Shown here: positions 17,021 through 26,329 of the stretch, piece after piece
Position numbering within the stretch: position 1 is the stretch's first letter
How the letters are laid out: every line of letters starts with the position of its first letter
Source: Paludibacter jiangxiensis
GTDB lineage: Bacteria > Bacteroidota > Bacteroidia > Bacteroidales > Paludibacteraceae
Length of the DNA: 64,000 nucleotides
Reading direction: 5' to 3'
Assembly: GCF_001618385.1 (NCBI RefSeq)
Contig: NZ_BDCR01000003.1
Coordinates: 434,001-498,000, forward strand
Notes under the pieces: generated by a model
Database searches by the model: none
Seen by the model: only the letters and a program-made list of their open reading frames with translations
Told to the model about the DNA's origin: nothing
Translations under genes and position numbers: made by a program

Positions 17021-19984
17021 TTAATTCTTTCCTGATTTCAGCACCACTCCCCTACTCTTTCTACCGTCTATTTTAATTACGAAAGGCTGTTCGAAGCGGA
17101 CATGACGAATATTTTCTGTTTCGTAAAGAGCAGGTTGCGCATCAAGATAAGCAAAATCGAGATAACCTTCTTTGATATACGGGTTAACTGTAAAATAACC
17201 GACTCCAAACGAAGTCAGGTTCTGAAAGAAGTGCGTTCCCTGACTCGGATCGATGCGATAATTAGTCAGGCCTGCCTCCACAATCAGCCGTGCCGATGAG
17301 ATGTGCGGCCACTTGACGGGGATACCCAGACATGGATCGTTAGTTCCCCAGCGCCCCGGCCCGACCAGCACACAACCCCGCTCTTCGGAGAGCAGTTGGT
17401 GGTTAATCACCTCTATTTCGTCCACCATTTTGCGATTGTTGGCAGCATTGAACGACTCGGGTTTCACATAGATTATATCGCAAACATCGTGCGTAATACC
17501 ATGGCCCAGTGCATTGGTGCAATTGATAATGGTTTCGCCGTCGGGAATCTCTTCCAGATCCTCTTCTAGCATCTCCATGGAATCCACAATAGGACGAATT
17601 TGCAACAGATAAAACGTCCCTGCCTTGTTCTTCCTATCGAGTTCTACGGCAAACTCTATTTCAACAGGACGCCCCATTTCGCGCTGTCCGGTCTGTAATA
17701 CTTTTTGCAAGATAGACGCCAAAGGGAAAGTATCGTGTTTCAAAATATTGGCAAACGTAATTACCCGCCGCCCCTCCTCAAACATCGAATCGTAAAGTGC
17801 TTGTGCCTGCGGATTGAACGTTGATGCCAGCCACGGCAGCGAATTATCTTTCTCGGCATCCTTCAATGTAAGTTTCAAGAGATTGAAACCATCGTCCACC
17901 TGCGGCGTAAAATGCTCCTGCGAAAGATCAAAAGCATAGAAATGAGTTTGCGTTTCTTTCAATGCAATCTCCACATTATTGGCCTGCAGACAACTTTTGG
18001 GATGCGCAGGCGAAAAACGCAACGATGTACCTCCGTCCACAATATATTTTCCGAGCCCCAACGCCACATTAGCAATGCCCTCCTCTGAAGTTTCGTGTCC
18101 GATAGGATAGTAATTTAGCGAGCGTGCCACTCCCGAAAATGAGGGATAAAAATGAGTCCCGTAGGCCGATCCGCATACCTCCTGCAACACAATAGCCATC
18201 TTTTCTTCGTCGATCACATTGCGCGTAGCCTTCATGTAGGCCTTACTGCTCTTGTAATAGACCGACGCATAAACCGCCTTTATTGCCTCACACACAGCCA
18301 GCAGGGTATTGGTTTTACTGGCTTTCACATTAGGCACCATGTAGGTGGTATAAATGCCGGCAAACGGTTGGTAATGCGAATCTTCGAGCAAACTGGACGA
18401 CCGTATTGCAATGGGTCCGGCAATGGAACCGAGGAACGCGTAGAGATCGGCCACAATATTCTGCGCCATTTTCGCATTAAGGAAATGATTCAAGATCACC
18501 TCGTCGGGTTCGTCCTGCAAGGCGATAGAATACAAGTTGTTCCGCTCCATAAATTCGGAGAAAACATCGGTACAAAGCACGACCGTACGGGGCACGGCAA
18601 CCACCGAAGTTCCGAATTCGCTCTCTTCAATGTTGCGTTTCACCATGGCATCCAAAAACGCCAGACCACGCCCCTTGCCTCCCATAGATCCTTCACCGAT
18701 ACGGGCAAAGTTGGAATATTCGTCGAAACGACCCCGCTCGAAAACCGCCACAATTCCCTTGTTTTTGATACGACGGTAATCGACAATGGCATCAAAAATA
18801 ATTTTCCGTACATCGCCCAGCGTATCGCCAGGCTCGATGGTAATGCGCCGCAGGAATTCGGCCAGCGGAAACATGGCCCGCGAATAGAGCCAGCGCGAGA
18901 TATGGTTGCGCAACACATGGTAGAGCAACGAATCATCGGGAATAGTGAAAATCAGTTCCTGCAAATCCTTCAGCTTCGTCACACGAGCTACTTCTTCTCC
19001 GGTTAAGGGATTGATAAAGACAAAATCGCCGAAACCGAAATTATTAATCACCGTCTCCTGCAAATCGCGCTGAAAAACCTTGGCGTTCTTATTCAGAAAA
19101 ACAGCTCCGAATCGTTCAGCATACTCGGCATTTTCCTCATCGGATGACTGCATAATGATCGGAACATAAGGATCTTCCAACCGAATATCTTCACAGAGTG
19201 CCACACCGGCAAATTTGTTTTTCACTCCCGAACGGTTGAAACTCACATCGGTAATTACGCCCTGTAGATGATGTTTATAGCGTTGATAAAGTTCCCAGGC
19301 CTCTTCATAGTTACGCGCCAGCAAAATTTTGGGCCGTCCGCGCATACGCAGCATCCGTTCGTGCTCATTGAGCGCCTCAGTCATAAACGAGCGCGACTGC
19401 TTGAATACCAACTTATAAAGCAAAGGCAAAATAGATGAGTAAAACCGCACAGAATCCTCTACCACCAGAATAACCTGCACTCCGACCGATTTCACGTCGG
19501 CCTCGGCATTCATCTTATCTTCCATCAATTTGATAATGGCCAGCAACAAATCGGCATTCTCCAGCCAGCTAAATACGTAGTCGATAGCACTCAGGTCTTC
19601 ATGCGCCAACCGGCGGGTAACACCACGCGAGAAGGGTGTAAGAACGGTGATGGGAATTTGAGGAAACTGATCTTTGATTCGTTTGGCCAATTCAAAGGTA
19701 TCACTGTGTTCGCCCGAAGGCATAGAAATAATCAACTCAAACGAACGGCTTTGCAGTAACCGAAAAGCCTCTTCCTCGGTATGCACCAACGTAATTCGTG
19801 GCGGATAGCGCAGGTTAAGAGAGACATATTCGTTGAATATCTGCTCATCTACCCGACCGTCTTCCTCCAGCGTAAACGAGTCGTAGGCACTGGCAATCAG
19901 CAGAATATTGAACACCCGTTTATTCATCAAATCAGCAAACGAGGTATCCTTGAAGTATAATTTTTTAATATTGACGTTTCGCAT
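17021..19984 (-). CDS. Receiver-domain / PPDK-type ATP-grasp fusion protein
   Basis: About 987 residues from the chosen start MRNVNIKK (the frame extends 21 codons further). Residues about 22-150 form a receiver-like domain whose acceptor position reads ELIISMP, lacking Asp. A second receiver (about 168-305) is canonical: VVEDS acidic pair, ITDVSF acceptor (Asp246), QSS, and Lys299 in LNKNAK. From about 430 (GGKGRGLAF) to 770 (LLQIRPIV) runs a pyruvate-phosphate-dikinase/PEP-synthase ATP-grasp domain with IAIRSSSLLED. The last 215 residues contain no phosphohistidine swivel motif and no PEP TIM barrel. So it is not a complete PEP synthase; a phosphotransfer or regulatory role is inference. 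Similar fusions occur in other Bacteroidales. Confidence 0.85.
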   Translation of the reverse strand: MRNVNIKKLYFKDTSFADLMNKRVFNILLIASAYDSFTLEEDGRVDEQIFNEYVSLNLRYPPRITLVHTEEEAFRLLQSRSFELIISMPSGEHSDTFELAKRIKDQFPQIPITVLTPFSRGVTRRLAHEDLSAIDYVFSWLENADLLLAIIKLMEDKMNAEADVKSVGVQVILVVEDSVRFYSSILPLLYKLVFKQSRSFMTEALNEHERMLRMRGRPKILLARNYEEAWELYQRYKHHLQGVITDVSFNRSGVKNKFAGVALCEDIRLEDPYVPIIMQSSDEENAEYAERFGAVFLNKNAKVFQRDLQETVINNFGFGDFVFINPLTGEEVARVTKLKDLQELIFTIPDDSLLYHVLRNHISRWLYSRAMFPLAEFLRRITIEPGDTLGDVRKIIFDAIVDYRRIKNKGIVAVFERGRFDEYSNFARIGEGSMGGKGRGLAFLDAMVKRNIEESEFGTSVVAVPRTVVLCTDVFSEFMERNNLYSIALQDEPDEVILNHFLNAKMAQNIVADLYAFLGSIAGPIAIRSSSLLEDSHYQPFAGIYTTYMVPNVKASKTNTLLAVCEAIKAVYASVYYKSSKAYMKATRNVIDEEKMAIVLQEVCGSAYGTHFYPSFSGVARSLNYYPIGHETSEEGIANVALGLGKYIVDGGTSLRFSPAHPKSCLQANNVEIALKETQTHFYAFDLSQEHFTPQVDDGFNLLKLTLKDAEKDNSLPWLASTFNPQAQALYDSMFEEGRRVITFANILKHDTFPLASILQKVLQTGQREMGRPVEIEFAVELDRKNKAGTFYLLQIRPIVDSMEMLEEDLEEIPDGETIINCTNALGHGITHDVCDIIYVKPESFNAANNRKMVDEIEVINHQLLSEERGCVLVGPGRWGTNDPCLGIPVKWPHISSARLIVEAGLTNYRIDPSQGTHFFQNLTSFGVGYFTVNPYIKEGYLDFAYLDAQPALYETENIRHVRFEQPFVIKIDGRKSRGVVLKSGKN

Positions 19985-20137
19985 GAATTCAATTTGAAAA
20001 TGAGACAAACAACGTTCTGCATAGCTAATGAGCCAATAATCGGGCATTCAATCCGACATCAGCCATTTTCAAAGCCACACAAATATACACAATTCCCAAA
20101 ACAAAAGCGTATATCTGCTCGATTTGATTCTTTGTCA

Positions 20138-20171
20138 TAAAAAAACGCAGCTACCCGAAAGCAGCTGCGTT
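20138..20171 (-). terminator. Terminator after ffh
   Basis: AACGCAGCT / AGCTGCGTT (20144-20152 and 20163-20171); on the minus strand the stem is followed by a T-run. Confidence 0.85.
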
Positions 20172-20193
20172 CATTTTTACATCGTTAATCCGA

Positions 20194-21504
20194 TTATTTT
20201 CTTTTGAACGGCATCTTGTGTTGCGATACCATTTTCATCATTTTACGCATTTCGTCGAACTGTTTCAGCAGACGGTTCACATCCTGAATGGTAGTTCCGC
20301 TCCCTTTGGCAATACGCTGACGGCGGGTTCCGTTAATCACTTCCGGATTCTTGCGTTCGAACGGTGTCATGGAGTGAATAATCGCTTCGGTCGATTTGAA
20401 AACATTGTCGTCAAATTCAACATCTTTCAATGCTTTGCCCATACCGGGAATCATTGAAGCCACATCTTTCAGATTACCCATCTTTTTGATCTGAGTCAAC
20501 TGACCCATAAAATCGTCGAAGTCGAATTGATTTTTAGCCAGTTTTTTGCTCAGGCGACGGCTCTCTTCTTCATCGTACATTTCCTGAGCTTTTTCCACGA
20601 ACGAAACAATATCGCCCATACCGAGAATACGGTCGGCCATACGTTCGGGGTGGAAAGTGTCGAGGGCATCCATCTTTTCGCCGGTACCCACGAATTTGAT
20701 CGGTTTGGTAACCACCGTACGGATAGAAAGCGCCGCACCACCGCGGGTATCACCATCAAGTTTGGTAAGGACAACCCCGTCGAAATCGAGACGATCGTTA
20801 AATTCCTTGGCAGTATTCACCGCATCCTGACCGGTCATAGAGTCGACCACAAAGAGGGTTTCGTGCGGCTGAATGGCTGCTTTCACGGCAGCAATCTCTT
20901 TCATCATCTGCTCGTCGATAGCCAGACGACCAGCGGTATCGACAATTACCAGGTCATGATTGTTCTGTTTGGCAAATTTTACGGCATTTTTTGCGATTTC
21001 TACCGCATCTTTGTTGCCAATTTCAGCATAAACAGGCACACCGATTTGTTCTCCAAGCACCTTCAACTGGTCGATAGCAGCCGGACGATAAATGTCGCAA
21101 GCAACCAACAAAGGATTCTTGCCTCGTTTCGACTTAAGCATGCTGGCCAGCTTACCGGAAAAGGTTGTCTTACCGGAACCCTGCAAACCCGACATAAGAA
21201 TAATTGCCGGATTGGCCTTGATATTGACATCGACGGTAGTACCGCCCATCAAACGAGCCAATTCGTCGTGCACGATCTTCACCATCAACTGCCCGGGTTG
21301 CAACGAAGTCAACACATCCTGACCGAGTGCTTTTTCTTTTACCTCATCGGTAAATGTCTTGGCCACCTTGTAGTTTACGTCGGCGTCGATCAATGCTTTA
21401 CGGATATCTTTCAACGTTTCGGCAACGTTGATTTCGGTAATCGATCCCTGACCTTTCAGTATCTTAAACGACCGTTCAAGTCTTTCGCTTAGATTTTCAA
21501 ACAT
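20194..21504 (-). CDS. ffh: Signal recognition particle protein Ffh
   Basis: GTPase that binds signal sequences of nascent membrane proteins and, with 4.5S RNA and FtsY, delivers ribosomes to the membrane. 436 residues: N domain (1-90), G domain with [15 protein letters not shown] near 106, [41 protein letters not shown], and a methionine-rich M domain ending in [18 protein letters not shown]. Complete and ordinary. It has its own promoter and terminator. Confidence 0.97.
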   Translation of the reverse strand: MFENLSERLERSFKILKGQGSITEINVAETLKDIRKALIDADVNYKVAKTFTDEVKEKALGQDVLTSLQPGQLMVKIVHDELARLMGGTTVDVNIKANPAIILMSGLQGSGKTTFSGKLASMLKSKRGKNPLLVACDIYRPAAIDQLKVLGEQIGVPVYAEIGNKDAVEIAKNAVKFAKQNNHDLVIVDTAGRLAIDEQMMKEIAAVKAAIQPHETLFVVDSMTGQDAVNTAKEFNDRLDFDGVVLTKLDGDTRGGAALSIRTVVTKPIKFVGTGEKMDALDTFHPERMADRILGMGDIVSFVEKAQEMYDEEESRRLSKKLAKNQFDFDDFMGQLTQIKKMGNLKDVASMIPGMGKALKDVEFDDNVFKSTEAIIHSMTPFERKNPEVINGTRRQRIAKGSGTTIQDVNRLLKQFDEMRKMMKMVSQHKMPFKRK

Positions 21505-21547
21505 ATATGAAAAAGATTTGCTTTTTGAATTTCTTTTTTTCGGAGTG

Positions 21548-21579
21548 CAAATTTACAATTAATCAGCAAGCTGTGCAAA
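21548..21579 (-). promoter_or_regulatory. ffh promoter
   Basis: On the minus strand, TTTG (complement of 21576-21579), 20-nt spacer, TAAATTTG (complement of 21548-21555), 43 nt before the start codon. Confidence 0.75.
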
Positions 21580-21601
21580 TCATCCAGCGGATTGTCTGTA
21601 T

Positions 21602-21636
21602 AAAAAAACGGGTTGCCACTTTACAATGACAACCCG
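21602..21636 (-). terminator. Terminator of the sugar locus
   Basis: CGGGTTG / CAACCCG (21609-21615 and 21630-21636); on the minus strand a run of T follows the stem, 34 nt beyond the epimerase-like stop codon. Confidence 0.7.
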
Positions 21637-21669
21637 ACCAGTCCAATCACATTCGAGCCGCTCTTTTTC

Positions 21670-22518
21670 TCAATTAATATAAAACTCAGCCACCTTATTT
21701 TTCATGAACGCAAGGCTGCCTTTAGCCAGATCTTCAGAATTATACTTCGACGGTCGCCACAAAGAAGTAGGTCCGACCAACTCTCGTATTTCCGAAGAAA
21801 AATTTTCCAGTACCAGCGGTCCCTGATAATCTATCGTTGCAAGAGCCCGAAAAAGATCATCCCAATGAACATTCCCTTCACCAAGCATTCCTCGGTCGCT
21901 CTCTGTAATGTGCAGATGTTTTAGCTTTTTATCTGCCTTAATCACAGGAGTGTAAAAGTCAGACTCTTCGATATTCATGTGAAAGGTATCGAGATGAAGA
22001 CCCAGATTGAGGAATCCAACGCGATCAATCATAAACAAGACCTCATCTGCCGAAGTAAACACATAGCTTTCGTAACGATTGATTGGTTCCGGCGCAACGA
22101 TAATATTGCGTTCAGCGGCATAAACGGCCAACTCTGCAAATACATGATTCACTACCTTACGTTCCGTGTCACTACAAGGCTGTCCGGTAAATTTTCCAAT
22201 AGCTGAATGCAGGACTCCTCCCAGAAAATCGCCCTCCATTTCAGCCACTTTGTCTATTGCTCGTTTGATCAAAGTAAGAGATTTTTCAGGTTGTTTAGGC
22301 AAGTGGCAATCAGAAGGAAGATTGAGCGTACATCTACCTTCCAGACCGACGTTGTCCAATTGTTTTTTTACAGTTTTGGCATCGAAATCGAGCGTGGCAG
22401 GCAAAATAATTTCGAGCATATCGAAACCATATTCCGCACACTTTTCAATGGCATATTTTCCTCCCTCCGGAGTCCATGATGGAATAAAAGAGAGTATTGT
22501 TGATCCGAATTTTGGCAT
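21670..22518 (-). CDS. Sugar-phosphate isomerase/epimerase-like TIM barrel protein
   Basis: 282 residues of the xylose-isomerase-like AP-endonuclease-2 superfamily, close in layout to D-tagatose/D-psicose 3-epimerases: CAEYGFDMLEIILP at strand 1-2, VAPEPINRYESYV near residue 143 with the catalytic Glu, LHLDTFHMNIEE near 175 with metal-binding Asp/His, LKHLHITESDRG near 205 and GPLVLENFS near 238 with the second catalytic Glu. It starts 29 nt after the porin gene and is the last gene of the sugar locus. A C3 epimerase feeding fructose to the nearby kinase is plausible but unproven; hydroxypyruvate-isomerase-like activity is an alternative. Confidence 0.8.
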   Translation of the reverse strand: MPKFGSTILSFIPSWTPEGGKYAIEKCAEYGFDMLEIILPATLDFDAKTVKKQLDNVGLEGRCTLNLPSDCHLPKQPEKSLTLIKRAIDKVAEMEGDFLGGVLHSAIGKFTGQPCSDTERKVVNHVFAELAVYAAERNIIVAPEPINRYESYVFTSADEVLFMIDRVGFLNLGLHLDTFHMNIEESDFYTPVIKADKKLKHLHITESDRGMLGEGNVHWDDLFRALATIDYQGPLVLENFSSEIRELVGPTSLWRPSKYNSEDLAKGSLAFMKNKVAEFYIN

Positions 22519-22547
22519 AGTATTATTTATTACTAATTATAAAGCGA

Positions 22548-23921
22548 TTAAAAAATCCACCATTCCGTTTTCACACCGACGTAGGTTCCCCAGCGTTTGT
22601 TGTTGATTTGCAACCAGGGAGAATAGTGGTTGGCCGCGGCATAATCGTTGTAGCGGGCCAACGTCATTACCAGACGAATATGTGGCCGACACCAAGGATC
22701 GCGTTTGCCAAGCGGGGCAATCGTAGGAGCAAAAGAGAATTTCCACATGGCTGCATCGGGATTGGAGCCGTCTTTACGAACAGCATAGTGCAACTCATTG
22801 ATCAGGTGCAGCCAGTTGGTGGCATAAAAAATACTGCGCATGCCCACCACAAAATCAGTTTTCCGGTTATAAATCTCAGATCCGTCGAAGTAGGTCGCTT
22901 TATTATCATTCGAAGCCCCACCTTTACTTTGGGTAAACACGCCGTATCCATTGAGGGTAATTTTTCGCGACAGGTTCAACAGAAAATGTTCTACCGTGGT
23001 AAAGGAGTAAGCATTGGTATATTTCCCATTTTCGTCGGGAGCTCCGTAAGTCGACCAGGTGTAAGTAGTCCCGTTGTCGCCACCGTTGGCAATTCCCTTT
23101 CCGTAACGAACGGCAAACTGGTTGAACGAACCGGGCATACGGGTTTTGATGGCATTGTTGTACTTTGCCCCGATCACCCAACCGTTATCGGACTTAAAAT
23201 GCATAGACGCCGAATCGGAGGAGGCTGCCACATGGTGAAATTCTCCCAATAGCTTTAGTGTATTCCCATTGTTGGAAATAATGCTGTGTTCAAGCACATA
23301 AACCTGGCGCTGGCGAATCACCGGATTAGTAGCTCCGGCCACGGTCACCTTGTAATTGTATGGATATGAATCGGTAGATGCCGGCATATACATTGCAAGT
23401 TCCGTATTCTTGTAACTAACACCTGCACCTTGCGCCGAATGGTCGTCGAAATAAAAATAATCGCAAATATGAATATCATCGTAGCGGCGGAAACGAACAC
23501 CCACCCAGGCCGACCAACGGCTACCCAGAATATTCCGTGCTTCGATGTAAGTCTCGGGCAAAATAAAAGTCAGACCACCATCGGTGCGTGTGCCGGTATT
23601 GCCCATAAACTGGCCATTTGCCGCATACATACCCAGACGAACCTGAAACGTAACATTGGTGCTGTCTTTTCCGTTCAACATCGGTGTAAAATGGAGTGCC
23701 GGCAATAAATCCATGTAGTCATTTTGCTCCATTCTGCCGGCCAGCGATCCCTGACCGGTCAGGTTCAGCGGCTTCCACATATTCCCTTCGCCGGTAGGCG
23801 ACAATCCGACTCCGATACGACCGGTAGTTCCGAACGACATCCGGGTATTGGTAATCACCACCTGTCCTCTCACGGCATGTACAACCATCAAAAAAACTAT
23901 TATTGAAATGACGTTTTTCAT
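22548..23921 (-). CDS. LamB-like carbohydrate porin
   Basis: 457 residues with a signal peptide (MKNVISIIVFLMVVHAVRGQ) and alternating beta-barrel strands. The start GRIGVGLSPTGEG, and the C-terminal pattern IRLVMTLARYNDYAA then GTYVGVKTEWWIF ending in an aromatic residue, resemble maltoporin-type trimeric sugar porins. It should let mono- or oligosaccharide cross the outer membrane by diffusion, an alternative to the SusCD system usual in this phylum. A perfect LacI-type operator abuts the start codon, so expression is probably controlled separately from the permease gene just upstream (45 nt). Confidence 0.75.
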   Translation of the reverse strand: MKNVISIIVFLMVVHAVRGQVVITNTRMSFGTTGRIGVGLSPTGEGNMWKPLNLTGQGSLAGRMEQNDYMDLLPALHFTPMLNGKDSTNVTFQVRLGMYAANGQFMGNTGTRTDGGLTFILPETYIEARNILGSRWSAWVGVRFRRYDDIHICDYFYFDDHSAQGAGVSYKNTELAMYMPASTDSYPYNYKVTVAGATNPVIRQRQVYVLEHSIISNNGNTLKLLGEFHHVAASSDSASMHFKSDNGWVIGAKYNNAIKTRMPGSFNQFAVRYGKGIANGGDNGTTYTWSTYGAPDENGKYTNAYSFTTVEHFLLNLSRKITLNGYGVFTQSKGGASNDNKATYFDGSEIYNRKTDFVVGMRSIFYATNWLHLINELHYAVRKDGSNPDAAMWKFSFAPTIAPLGKRDPWCRPHIRLVMTLARYNDYAAANHYSPWLQINNKRWGTYVGVKTEWWIF

Positions 23922-23939
23922 AGTTTAAACGTTTAAACT
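23922..23939. promoter_or_regulatory. LacI-family operator before the porin gene
   Basis: AGTTTAAACGTTTAAACT is an 18-bp perfect palindrome with core GTTTAAACGTTTAAAC at 23923-23938, identical to the site at 26297-26312. It directly abuts the start codon. Confidence 0.85.
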
Positions 23940-23966
23940 TTCGTGTAAAAAAATCGTGTGGATGAT

Positions 23967-25304
23967 TTAATAAGAAGAGAGATGCGAATTGCTTTCTACT
24001 TTTTCTTTGTAGCCTTTCAATGCGTAGAACGCAATAAACACGAAGCAAAGCAACGGAACAATCAGCGAGTTGGCAATACCGGCAAGGTCTGAAACAGCAC
24101 CCATAAGCATGGTGAGTGTAGCGCCACCGATAATGGCCATCACCAGTACTGAAGAGGCAAGTTTGGTGTGTTGGCCCAAATCGCGGATACCGAGAGAGAA
24201 AATAGTGGGATACATGATCGACATGAAGAAACTGGTGGCAACCAGCATCCAGGCTCCGATATTTCCCGGCAACAAAATTCCGACAATCAACAAAGCGACA
24301 TTCATTACGGCATAAAGTCCCAACAAGTTATGACCCTTGATTTTCTTGAGCAATGCAGTTCCCACAAAACGTCCGATGGTAAAAACGACCAGAGAGATTG
24401 TAAGGAAGTTGGCAGCCACCTTTTCGGGTGTTCCGGGCATAGTACCCTGTATGTAGCGAATGAGGTAACTCCAGATGCAGACCTGCGCACCAACATAAAA
24501 GAACTGAGCCAACACTGCTTGTTTGAAATGACGTTTGCCAAAAATAAATTTAAGAGTGCTTTTTGCTGAACTTTGCTCGGAAACTTCTTCGTCTTTTACG
24601 GTCGGAAATTTAGTAATGGCGATAGCCAAAGCTGCAATCAATATTACCATACCAATTACCAAATAAGGCGTTTGTACGGCCAACGCTTCAGTTTGGTGGT
24701 AAGCCTTTATCGCTTCGGGAGCCATAGCCGCCAGTTGTTCTTTCGAATATTCCACGCCAGAGAAAATAAAATGTTGTCCCACCAAAATTCCTGTCACGCA
24801 GCCAATAGGATTGAACGATTGCGCCAGATTAAGACGGAAAGTAGCCGTCTCAGGGGCACCCAGCACCGATACATACGGATTGGCGGCCGTTTCCAGAAAT
24901 GCCAGACCGGAAGCAATGACAAATAAAGCAAACAAAAAGAAGCCATAGGAAGCCAGATTGGCGGCCGGGAAAAAGAGAAAAGCACCCGTGGCATAAAGCA
25001 ACAGGCCAATTATAATGCCTGACTTGTAATTAAAACGGCGCATTACCAACGAAGCCGGAATGGCAAACAAAAAATAGCCCATGTAAAAAGCCGATTGTAC
25101 CAAACCCGATTGAAAATCTGTCAATTCGAACGTCTTTTTGAACTGCTTAATGAGAATATCATTCAGGTTACCGGCCATTCCCCACATAAAGAAAAGACTG
25201 ATAACGAGAACAAATGGGATCAGATAACTTGCTTTCTGAACTTTTGCATCGAGCGATGTGGTGGCCACAACGGCCTTGGGTGAATTAAAATTTGAAGTTT
25301 GCAT
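23967..25304 (-). CDS. FucP-type sugar:proton symporter (MFS)
   Basis: 445 residues, about 12 membrane segments, of the fucose/glucose/galactose permease subfamily. Visible: FFMWGMAGNLNDILIKQFKKTFELTDFQSGLVQSAFY in the first two helices (here split as FFMWGMAGNLND and SGLVQSAFYMGYF), a loop RRFNYKSG, then FLETAANPYVSVLGAPE near residue 145, a hallmark of FucP-like carriers. Imports a monosaccharide across the inner membrane. It lies 31 nt after the fructokinase gene on the same strand, so the substrate is probably a fructose-like sugar, although FucP relatives carry several sugars. Confidence 0.88.
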   Translation of the reverse strand: MQTSNFNSPKAVVATTSLDAKVQKASYLIPFVLVISLFFMWGMAGNLNDILIKQFKKTFELTDFQSGLVQSAFYMGYFLFAIPASLVMRRFNYKSGIIIGLLLYATGAFLFFPAANLASYGFFLFALFVIASGLAFLETAANPYVSVLGAPETATFRLNLAQSFNPIGCVTGILVGQHFIFSGVEYSKEQLAAMAPEAIKAYHQTEALAVQTPYLVIGMVILIAALAIAITKFPTVKDEEVSEQSSAKSTLKFIFGKRHFKQAVLAQFFYVGAQVCIWSYLIRYIQGTMPGTPEKVAANFLTISLVVFTIGRFVGTALLKKIKGHNLLGLYAVMNVALLIVGILLPGNIGAWMLVATSFFMSIMYPTIFSLGIRDLGQHTKLASSVLVMAIIGGATLTMLMGAVSDLAGIANSLIVPLLCFVFIAFYALKGYKEKVESNSHLSSY

Positions 25305-25335
25305 AATTTTGTGTTTTTATGATTCAAGGAATTGA

Positions 25336-26250
25336 TTACCAAACGACTTCTTCTTCTTTTTGAGCTATAAATAATTTAAGTTGATCGAGAGTATATGCCG
25401 GACAGGCACCGTCGCGTGAAGCAACAAATGAACCTAAGGCTGATGCATATTTCATTCTATCATAAGGCGCTGCGCCTTGCAGTTTTTGGGCAAGAAATGC
25501 AGCCAAAAAAGAATCGCCGCTACCTACGGTATCCTGAACTTCAACCGGATAGGCAGCAATCGAACAAGTTTCCGAAGCAGAATAATAAGAGGCACCATCC
25601 CCTCCTCGTGTAACAATTACTTCGTCAATTCCGAAACGTTCCTGCAACGTTCTAACACTGGCGGCTTCATTATCAGCACTCAGCAAATACCATTGCGACA
25701 ACAGATACAACTCGTTTTCGTTCATCTTTAACAGATTACACTTTTCAAGCAGTTGTTCAACTATCTCTGAATTGTAAAACGGAGCACGCAGATTAATATC
25801 AAACACTTTGTATTGAGCCTTTTCCAGAAGACGGAAGAGCGTTTCGCGCGAAGTCTCGCCACGGGCAGCCAGACTACCGAAAACAAATGCATCAGCCTTT
25901 GCAACAAGCGATTCCTGCTCTTCACTACAGCAGATATAATCCCAGGCAGCATGATGCTGAATGGTATATTCCATCTCGTTTCCGGGTAAAATTTTTGCAA
26001 TCACCTGCCCGGTAACATGCTCGGTATCGCGAGGACAATAACCGGCCGGTATCTGCCATTGATCCAGCAAATTCAACAAGCGCAGGCCCATTTCATCGGC
26101 ACCCACACGAGAGATCATGTGGCTATCGACACCGAACTTTCTCAGGTGGTAAGCCACATTCATCGGAGCTCCACCGGGTTTCACCTGATTGGGAAGAACA
26201 TCCCATAGCACTTCTCCGAAACAAACAACTGATTTAGATTCATTTTTCAT
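25336..26250 (-). CDS. PfkB-family fructokinase
   Basis: 304 residues of ribokinase fold. N-terminal VVCFGEVLWDVLP, sugar-binding GGAPMNVAYHLRKFG near residue 26, and the C-terminal anion-hole/catalytic motif DTVGSGDSFLAAFLA near 245 with the catalytic Asp. The N-terminal half matches bacterial fructokinases rather than ribokinase or 2-keto-3-deoxygluconate kinase. Phosphorylates fructose, or a related ketose, to the 6-phosphate. First gene of the kinase-permease unit; the operator at 26297-26312 lies 46 nt upstream. Confidence 0.85.
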   Translation of the reverse strand: MKNESKSVVCFGEVLWDVLPNQVKPGGAPMNVAYHLRKFGVDSHMISRVGADEMGLRLLNLLDQWQIPAGYCPRDTEHVTGQVIAKILPGNEMEYTIQHHAAWDYICCSEEQESLVAKADAFVFGSLAARGETSRETLFRLLEKAQYKVFDINLRAPFYNSEIVEQLLEKCNLLKMNENELYLLSQWYLLSADNEAASVRTLQERFGIDEVIVTRGGDGASYYSASETCSIAAYPVEVQDTVGSGDSFLAAFLAQKLQGAAPYDRMKYASALGSFVASRDGACPAYTLDQLKLFIAQKEEEVVW

Positions 26251-26296
26251 GATAAATAAAATATTTTTGGGGTTTAATTTTCAGAAGACAGAATTT

Positions 26297-26312
26297 GTTT
26301 AAACGTTTAAAC
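26297..26312. promoter_or_regulatory. LacI-family operator before the fructokinase gene
   Basis: GTTTAAACGTTTAAAC, a 16-bp perfect palindrome. Beyond the core, 14 bases (TTCGTG, one variable base, AAAAAAA) after a one-base gap are shared with the porin site. Confidence 0.85.
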
Positions 26313-26329
26313 GTTCGTGCAAAAAAAAT

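Noticed and set aside
18152-19006. 284-codon plus-strand open frame
   Set aside because: Antisense to the receiver/ATP-grasp gene, whose protein domains are unmistakable.
20527-21492. 321-codon plus-strand open frame
   Set aside because: Antisense to ffh; no promoter box and no domain content.
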